Source: Aurelia coerulea (taxonomy: Eukaryota; Cnidaria; Scyphozoa; Semaeostomeae; Ulmaridae). Taken from it: DNA of 64,000 bases. The first letter of the stretch is position 1. Each line of letters starts with the position of its first letter. The position numbers were made by a program, and so were the translations under genes. Under the pieces are notes generated by a model, which worked only from the letters and a program-made list of their open reading frames with translations, ran no database searches and was not told the DNA's origin. The DNA lies in contig CM076948.1 in the NCBI GenBank assembly GCA_039566865.1, forward strand, positions 11,295,001 through 11,359,000, given 5' to 3'. This document shows positions 48,901-57,900 of this stretch, one piece after another.

Positions 48901-51900
48901 GTTGAGCGGCACATCCCGTCAGGTCAAGTATGGGAGTGCCCCCCGGGATCCTTCCTCGTTCAATGGAAGAAAGGCTGGCTATCTTTATTCTAGCCTAATG
49001 TCTGCATAATAAACTGCGTTTTTACATATAACATTCGTCTTAGATGTGTCTCCACTCGTTTTATAAAATAACTTTACTGAACGGCCTATTGTGCAAGAAT
49101 TTCAAAGCCCAGGAAAACTTTCTCCTGCTACTGTTGTTTTATTTTTCTGGTCAATTCAATGACCATGAGGTGAGAGTTTGGTCTTTTACAAATGAAATAA
49201 CGTTTATTTCAAAGTCATTGACGCGATAGTTCTTTTTATTTCTATTTTCTTACCCGGTGGGGTAATTTGGGCCTACTGAGAATTCAGCCATAATTCAAAT
49301 TCAACGAAGCCTTGTATTGCTTAAAATTTTCGCACTTGTATTCATCCTGCCACGTTGTTTTCTGTCTAAAATGAGAAAACAGAGTTTTCTGTCTAAAATG
49401 AGAAAAATGAGGTTTCCTATTACCGCAGTTGCTGTCCTGTAACTAGTAATTGGAGTATACATACTGCAAACATCTTTATTTGACTGTTATTTTATTAAAT
49501 CCGATCACTGACTTGCAATTCGCAACGATGGTGGATCACAGCATAATGACCGTAGTTTTATTTTCGTCGCGGGCACGGGATTGCTTGTGATAAAAGGCAA
49601 AGACTGTGATTTTATTGAATAGAGAATGGTTGGGAAACGTAAGTCCATAACTTTCTTTAATCATTTAGCCTTTCATATGCCGATTTTTTACGAGTTTTGA
49701 AAATAGACCCACTTTTCCCGCTCGTCGGAAAAAGTGGGCCTATTTTAGTTGCCAAAAGAGCAAATTTTTTAAAAATATTTAACTGCCTTTGTCAGAGCTG
49801 AGAATTTTTCCGAAGAAAGAAGAAGCACTGAATGTCAATTAAACGAAACTTTTGAAATGTTTTACATTTTAGTCTCGTTTTACCAGCTATCCATTTTGAG
49901 ATTTTGCTCATTTTCGACATTACCCCAACCTAACCTAGCAACTTTGTTCGAGCTGTTTTCCTTTCCTTCAGCAAGTCGACACATTTTCTGCAAACGTGCT
50001 TCGACGTCGACGATAAAATATATTTGAAAGAAATGGTTCTAATTTCTTCGATAGGATTGAATGATGCAAAGCTGGTTTCAACAAGGAATCTGTCTTTAGG
50101 CTCCAAAATCGCCTCGGCACAAAATCCACGCAAACACAGTGCCTGATCCGCCATTGTACGAGACACGCGAAGCTTAGGTCTACACACGATAAAGGGCTGG
50201 ACAACACGCAAATGCAGACAACCGATTGTTCTAGTTGTAACCAATCAGATGCAAGGTGAGAGAGAACAATACTTTCGAGAAATCAAAAGACGAACTTGAT
50301 TGGTCCTTAGACAATGAGGACGGGGGATAAAATTTATCGCTGGAACGGAAAAACTTGAGTGGATGCGCAGACTTTACCTTTCCCTTTTCGCCTCTAACTC
50401 CTCCACAATAGTAAAGTCTGAACGCAGGCTATAAAATCATGTACATAGCTCATAAATCCTAAATTCTCGCACATTTTGAGCAATCTTCAGAAAATGTGTC
50501 ATGCATAATCAACTAGACCCTTGCTTAACATCACTACAAAACAGAAGTTTAAAGATTAACGTGAAAGAATTACATACTTTGCTAAACTTCAAAGTGCAGT
50601 TTATTCGGTCATCCAATATACGTTTCAAGCACTCATTGACAGAGATGAGGGTTTCAAAAACAATTAATCCAATATTTTCTGAGAACTGACAACGGATGTG
50701 ATGCTGAAGATAGTGAATTGAGAGCAAAATGATCATTTCCATTTTGCAACACAACAGAGTGGGCTTCGTTTTACATGCAGTTGCATTGGTCAAATTATAC
50801 AACTGCCTCGGGCTTATCAATAGCATGGCATACAGCAAACAAGAATAAAAAAATTCTACAACTCCACGCAAAACGGACGTTACAGCATTTATGCATATGA
50901 TATTAATGTTAACTAAGGACTAAGTCCCATGAGATCTTACCTGCATGGAAGGAGGCTGGAAAGTAATTGTAACATAAGCGAAACTGTGTGGTTGAACGGC
51001 AGCTCTTTGTGGCTCGACACTGTATACATCAGTCCAGCGCAATGCAGGCTTGTTAGAAATTGGTTTTACGCTGAACAAAACATCACACACCACCTACAAA
51101 TTCATAAAAAATTTAGAAGATTGACAAGATATCAAGTTGCACTAAGGTCTGCGAGATTTTAAGTACAAACGAGTCTGGATTGAAGCACGACGATCTCTGC
51201 TAATATTTTTTGCAGGAATCTGATGAAGTTTCTAATGTGCGCAGTAGAACCTCTAACGCTGCTGAGTCGATAACTCAAACGAAAATGTATACAAATTTCG
51301 CTTGATCCATACACTATAGCAGGAAAGCTCAAAGTCTGTTTCCAAAGATGAGTAACAGTTTGAAAATATACGGCAAGCAGACATAAGAGGTTGCAATCAA
51401 AGTTAAGGAACTCTGTTGAATAAAGAAAATACTGCAAGAAAATACTGCAAGAGCAGCTATACAAAAGGAAGTACTAGGCCGAAAGGAGCGATGAAGACGC
51501 CGTTAGGTAGCAGGATCGCCAGCCTAGATGTTCGAAGAAGATCGTAAAAACTATTTCGTTGTTTATCGTAAATCAATAAGTACGTTAACGAAAGGACGCA
51601 CTTACTAAAGCCAGGCAGATCTTAAACCAGCCACAACTCGTGAAAGCAAAAGATCAATTCGATCGTTACGAATTTTAACAGCAGTACTTGTACTTGAGCA
51701 GAGACAGCGAACGGGGTATTGTTTGGCTTGATAACGGGCTATGCTCGAAACGTCGTGCTTATTTCAATTCGCATCAAAGTGCTTATATTTTAGTCTGTTT
51801 ACTTGTTTATCATAGTACTTGTACTTGGCGCACTGTGATCCAGATTCCGTTTTAGTGTAATTAATGCCAAAAAATGAAAATTTCAGAATTGTACAAAACT

Positions 51901-54900
51901 GATTTTTCTATATTTAACCGTAGCCTGAGGTATATCAAGACGCAAAAAACTTTCAAATCGGACAATTTAGTGCTGAGAAAATATCATTTCAAGTTAGGCC
52001 TAAAAAGTGTACTACAGGCTTCTTTTGTAGCCCATCAAGGCCACAAAATAGCACTAACTTTCAAATTCAAATTTCTTGGCTTGCACTCACTCGATTTTCT
52101 TGATCTTTGTTTTGTTTGACAGATTGAACCCTGCAGAATATGTAGTGAAAAGGTCGATTGAAAATTTCATCCTGAGATGTGCAAATTTTGCAAATCCATA
52201 ATGGTAACCAATCGCTCATAAAAACTAAAACTGAATCACGAAACGCTCCTTCAACATTGAAAACAAAAAATCTATGTTTCAGAACTCTAGTAAAGAATAT
52301 TGCAGAATCAAGTTTAACCTATTGGGAACATTTTTGCAAAAGGGCTAAGGAGAATAAGCTCTCAACTAATTTTGGCGAATTTTTCACGAAGGCCAGTGAA
52401 GAAGAAGTTTTTTTTTGCAAATTCTGTCTGTATTTGCCACTGTACTATAGACTGAACTAGATGTTCAATGAAACAAATATTTCCCTCTTATAGTCAAAAG
52501 GAGGTTAGAGATCAATTCCCTAATCATATTAGGTATCTGTTTTGGTGTTTGTTCTGTTTTCCGATGTTACTAGGCGCATTTTTCACCTTGGGATATAACA
52601 AATCATTGTAGAGTTGGCTGCATGTTTTCAAAACCTTAAAAATTAGTTAATTATGAAAAAATACTTTATACTACTATTGCTAAAAAGCATGTGTTTGAAA
52701 TTGTGGAGATATGATAACATATTGCCTTTGCTAATAGGTTTTCGTCATAAAAATGCAATTTTTACTCTGAAAAGGTGCAAAACTGGTCTTCGTGAAAAAT
52801 TCGCCAAAATTATTTGAGAGCTTATTCTACTAAGCCCTTTTGTAAACGTGTTGCCAATAGCTTAAACTTGATTCTGCAATAGACTTTACGAGAATTCTGA
52901 AACATAGATTTTTTGTTTTTAATGTTGAAGAAGCGCTTCGTGATTCAGTTTTAGGTTTTTTACGTTTAGTTACCACTATGAATTCGCAAAATTTCCGCAT
53001 CCCAAGGTAAAATTTTCAATCCACTTTTTCACTACATACTCTGCAAGGTTTCATCTGTTGAACAAAACAAAGATCATGAAAGTCGGGTGAGTGCAAGCCA
53101 AGAAATTTGAATTTGAAACTTTTTGCTATTTTGTGGCCTTGCTGTGCTTAGAAAGAAGCCTGAAGTACACTTTTTAGGCCTAACTTGAAACAATGTTTTC
53201 TCAGCACTAGATTGCCCCATTTTGACATTTTTTTGGGTTTTGACATTCCTCAGGCTACGGTGAACAATAGAAAAATCAGTTTGGCACAATTCTGATACTT
53301 ACATTTTTTACATTAATTACATGCCCTGGAACACTGTGTGGCGATGAAAATCGCTGGTTTGCGGCTGAAAATTTTTATTGCCAGGGATGAAACCAAATAT
53401 CTAGCATGACTAAGGTTGAATTGAATTGTAAATAACAAAATAATATAATCTAATACGATTCAATAAGGTCCATTTATCAGTATCATTGTTTCAGGCAAGC
53501 AATGTTGTTTATCATGGTGTTAGAAGAAAACAACGGTCAGGTACGTTGCAAAATAGACGAGAAGCATAAAAGACCAACAAAAATAAAATTTAATGCGAAT
53601 CTAATTAATAATTGCTTTTAGACAATTGTGCATGCTTTGTTTTTGAACGAAAGCTTTCACCAATAAGGTCAAAGAGCTGCAATCGTCGAAAGAAGTCTTG
53701 ACAAACTGCCTTTTTCCTCTTTGAACTGAACCCTCATTCTAAAGTCAAAAAGGTAAACAAGTCCCGCTCCACCAATGCAATGTTGGCCTTTTGTGACTGT
53801 AGTCGTAACAGGTATGCATTGATTTGTTTGCATAAGTACTTCCGGAATATCGTTGCCTGGACTGATTTTTCAAAGCAATATTTCTCTGCTCAGAAAGGTC
53901 TGACAATTTTCGTTTTGATTTTATTCAATCCTCTTGTCATGCACTTTCAAGTAATTGAAACAATGATTGGAAAATTCTATATTTTAGTTCATTTTTATGT
54001 GATTCATAATGGCGGAAATTTGCAAAATTCCTATCTTTAAAATCATCTTAAAAATTCAACAGTTGAAATGTAAAAATTGGGGCAAAATGTATTTACCAAA
54101 AAAATCACAAAATTAAAGCAACTATTTGTGCAAGTTTCTACCAAAGGGTTTGTTCTAGATCGTACCCAAAAAAGAATGATGGTAATTCTTGTATTTGTGG
54201 TACAACGGAGATATTTCAGATTTTTTCAATGTTTCCAGCAATAAAATTAAACGACGGCCTGCTAAAGCCTTCAAAACTGACTTAATTCCATCTCTTTGAC
54301 ATAGTGTCATGAAATTTAACCATCAGAAAGCTTTGTGTTTCATTGATCTACATGAAATCACTGTTTTCGAACATTTTTATTTGTCCTATAAGCAGAAACA
54401 AAGAAAAACGTGTTTTCCATCATAACTACCGAAAAATGTGGGGCTTGAAGAGACTTTGAGTGATGAAAATCATCCACTTTCATCATTCTGACAACAATTT
54501 TACACGGATAAAGTCTTAAAATCCCTTATTCGTGGTAGTTATCATAAAAAAACACGTTTTGGTCGTTCTCTGCTGATGTGACAAATAAAAATGCTTGAAA
54601 ATAATGATTTTATGTATAACAATAAAAAGCAAAGCTTTCTGAGGGTTAAATTTCATGACACTATGTCAAAGAGATGGAGTTAAGTCATTTTCGAAGGCTT
54701 TAGCAGGCCTTCATTTATTTCTATAGCAGAAAACATCGAAAAAATCTGGAAAATCTCCGTTGTACCACAAAAATAAGAATAACCATCATTCGTTTTTGGA
54801 TACGATTTAGAACAAACCCTTTGGTAGAAACTTGCGCATATAGTTGCTTTAATTTTTACATTTTTTTGGTAAATACATTTTGCCCCAATTGTTACATTTC

Positions 54901-57900
54901 AACTGTTGAATTTTCAAGATGATTTTTAAAAATATGATTTTTGCAAATTTCCGCCATTATGAATCACATAAAAATGAACCAAAATATAAATATTTCCAAT
55001 CATTGTCGCAAATACTTGAAAGTACACGACTAGAGGATTGAAATAAGACCAAAACGAAAATTGTCGGACCTTTCTGAGCAGAGAAATATTGCTTTGAAAA
55101 TTCAATCCAGGCAGCGTTATTCCGGAAGTGCTTATGTAAACAAATCAAACAATTAGGCCCAACTTCAAAAATCATTTTCTTGGCTATCCGTTGTCCAATT
55201 TTTAAGATTTTTGCGTTTCATAAACATTCAGAGTGTACTTGATGGTATGGGCATGAAATAAATTCAGATTTTGAAACTTCACATTTTGGTATTTATTCCA
55301 AACATTCTTTTGTTCCGGATCACTCTGGTATGGGAATCTAGGAAATTCCAATGAACAACAGTGATCTGGGCAATCGGGGGAATCGGGGATCACTAAGGTA
55401 TTCCCGAAATTTTTGTAGCCCAAAGCGAGCAAAACTTGAATCTGCTTCGCTATAATTCCCTCACTGAACATTTTTGAAATCTAAATATTGTCAGAATTTG
55501 AGCGTTTCCCTTCTTTTTAAGAATTGGAGAAAGATTTTGAAAAAAAGAAAGTTAAAATCATCATGTCTAAACTTTTTGACGTTTCATGAAACGATTTTTA
55601 AGAAAACTACCGCGTGTCCTAAAAAAAGGTAACGGATTTGACCCGGCATAGAAATAAGGATTTTGCGTCTATCAATTCGCAATAATTTTTAGACTAATCC
55701 TCGATAGTTAACTTGAACATAAATAGCTCATTCGTTGACTTTAGTGCATTGAGAGTTGAAATATTAATCTCGAAAGTCGAAATTTGCCTCCACCTGGGCT
55801 AGGTCTACGCTGTTAACCCACTGCCTTGTGGAATCTCCTCAATCACAGCGAAGTACAGGCAAGGAACCTCGTGCTTAGAAACACGATGTGGTGGGAATCC
55901 GACACTGAACTTTACAATTGGATTCACGAATTTAGTCTAGCAGAGGCATCGTTCTTAGAAGCTATTAATGAGCAAAATGATTCCCTTGGGCTTAACACAT
56001 AAACAATCTTGCAATCTTCATTGCTTGAATGAAATGCATTTTGAATCATCTCTCAAAATTATTACGAAACAAGCAATCGTTTATCCCCAGGGAACATGAA
56101 AATATTCACTCGTGCTTGACTTGATGTACTTTTGTAAATGCATTTTGACTGAAAACAGATAGTCCTTTAGGGCCTGCTTGTAGGAGGAAAAACACGTGAT
56201 CTGCCAGACTGGGGGCTGATACGTGAGATTCTACCTTCCCATAGAATCCTTTGTATTTTCATTTCGCAATTATATGACAAACGCAACACCACCGGTACAA
56301 TGAGATCACATCTCATCAGAAGAGGTGGAATCTCACCTGGGCAAGGAGAAATTTTTTCCATATAAACAAAACAACACGGCATGGTGAGGTGATGTTTTTA
56401 TCCCGGGGATTTTATACATATCTATACGCAAAGTTCGATCGAGTGGCGTCAGAGCTTCTGTCGCTTTTGTACACATTCGAAAATTCTACAAAATGTATCA
56501 AACATCATTCGATTTTTTAGAATACCAAAAGGTCCATATTTTCTCATTTCATCTCACCTCTCAGCCCTGAGGCTGACAGGTGATGTAAAATATCTCATAT
56601 AAACAGCGGCTGACATTTACCTCGCCTGTCAGCCCCAGGTCTGGCAGGTGAGGTGTTTTTCTCATATAAACAGGCACTTAGTGACTTCATTCATTAACTC
56701 ATTCGCCAGTTTTCAGTTTTACATTCTATTCAAATGAGTACCCAAAGGACAGATCCTTGTCCAACGAGTCTATGACTGAGGAGATTCCCCTGACTAGCGC
56801 GTTTGCAGGTTAGGCCAACACCCAAAAGCTCTGGTTTGGAAGTGAACTCAAATTTGGACTTTCAAGATTGATATTCCAACTCTCCATGCACCAATATCAA
56901 GAAACAGGGTATCAATCTTCAAGGTAACTATCGAAGAGTACTTCAAAACTTATCAGGAATCGATTCAACTTAAATTCTTATCGCTAGCCCCGATCAAATC
57001 TGTTACCTTTCTTTTGGGACACCCGGTACAATCAATAGCAAAATTGTTGAGCCGCACTATGATTTCCTGTTTTTTTGCCTCTGTTCTTCCCCCTTCCCTC
57101 TAGTAAATCTTGCAATACCACAAGAAAGTTGCCGAATCACTTGTGTCAGCTCGATCAGGTACTTATTTCAAAACAACATTGGCATGGGAGGAAAGGGAAC
57201 GAAAATGTCATTTTTCAAGGTGGCTCAGCAATTTTGTAAATGATTGTATGGACAAAAAGGGTCTACTCTGGAGTTCGCAGCTTCGGAAGAAACGACTCTT
57301 ATGCTATTCTGCTTACAGATTCCTGATGAAGAGATGTTATGGCTTCACAAAATGGCAAGCTTTGTTCGCAAAATAGAGAAATAAAAACCTAAACTAATTC
57401 CTAATATTCAAGCGGCATTTGCTAAGCTCCTTTGGACTATATATACACAGTTTGTAGTATTTAGCAAAAACAAGTAGTCAGGGCTACAAAGTGTTGGGAG
57501 TAATTTAGATGCATTTGGGTGGAATCTTGAAAACTTAACATTGATGGCAACGATTTTGGCTGTATCTGGCATGACACTGATCTGAAACATCTTCTAAGAT
57601 ATGAACCAACCTTATTTGGATTAGATATCTTGATCCTTGCTTTCACTTTATGACCAACAATCACGTTGTAAAAGACAAATTTATTTTCTTCTTCGCCAAA
57701 CACGCCAGACCCTGGCTCCAATTCTTGGGCATGATAACGGAATATATTCAAGTTACTGACAATTCGATGCTCTTCAAAAATCGATGATACATTCTGCTGT
57801 AAAGTGCAAATGCTCGGTAGACAGGCTTCACCAATCACCTTGTATTCAATTCCACCCTGACAGTCTTGAGGTGGTCTTTCGGATATGTCGATAGATAAGT

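Noticed and set aside
51874..53289. Open frames with SLRxxKTQK and RPKKCTSGF in both halves of the 51.8-53.3 kb region
   Set aside because: They are inverted copies in the foldback arms and no transposase motif is present.
57110..57376. Plus-strand 88-codon frame beside the mariner MITE
   Set aside because: No recognisable motif, and it ends just before HYDIN exon 1; probably chance.
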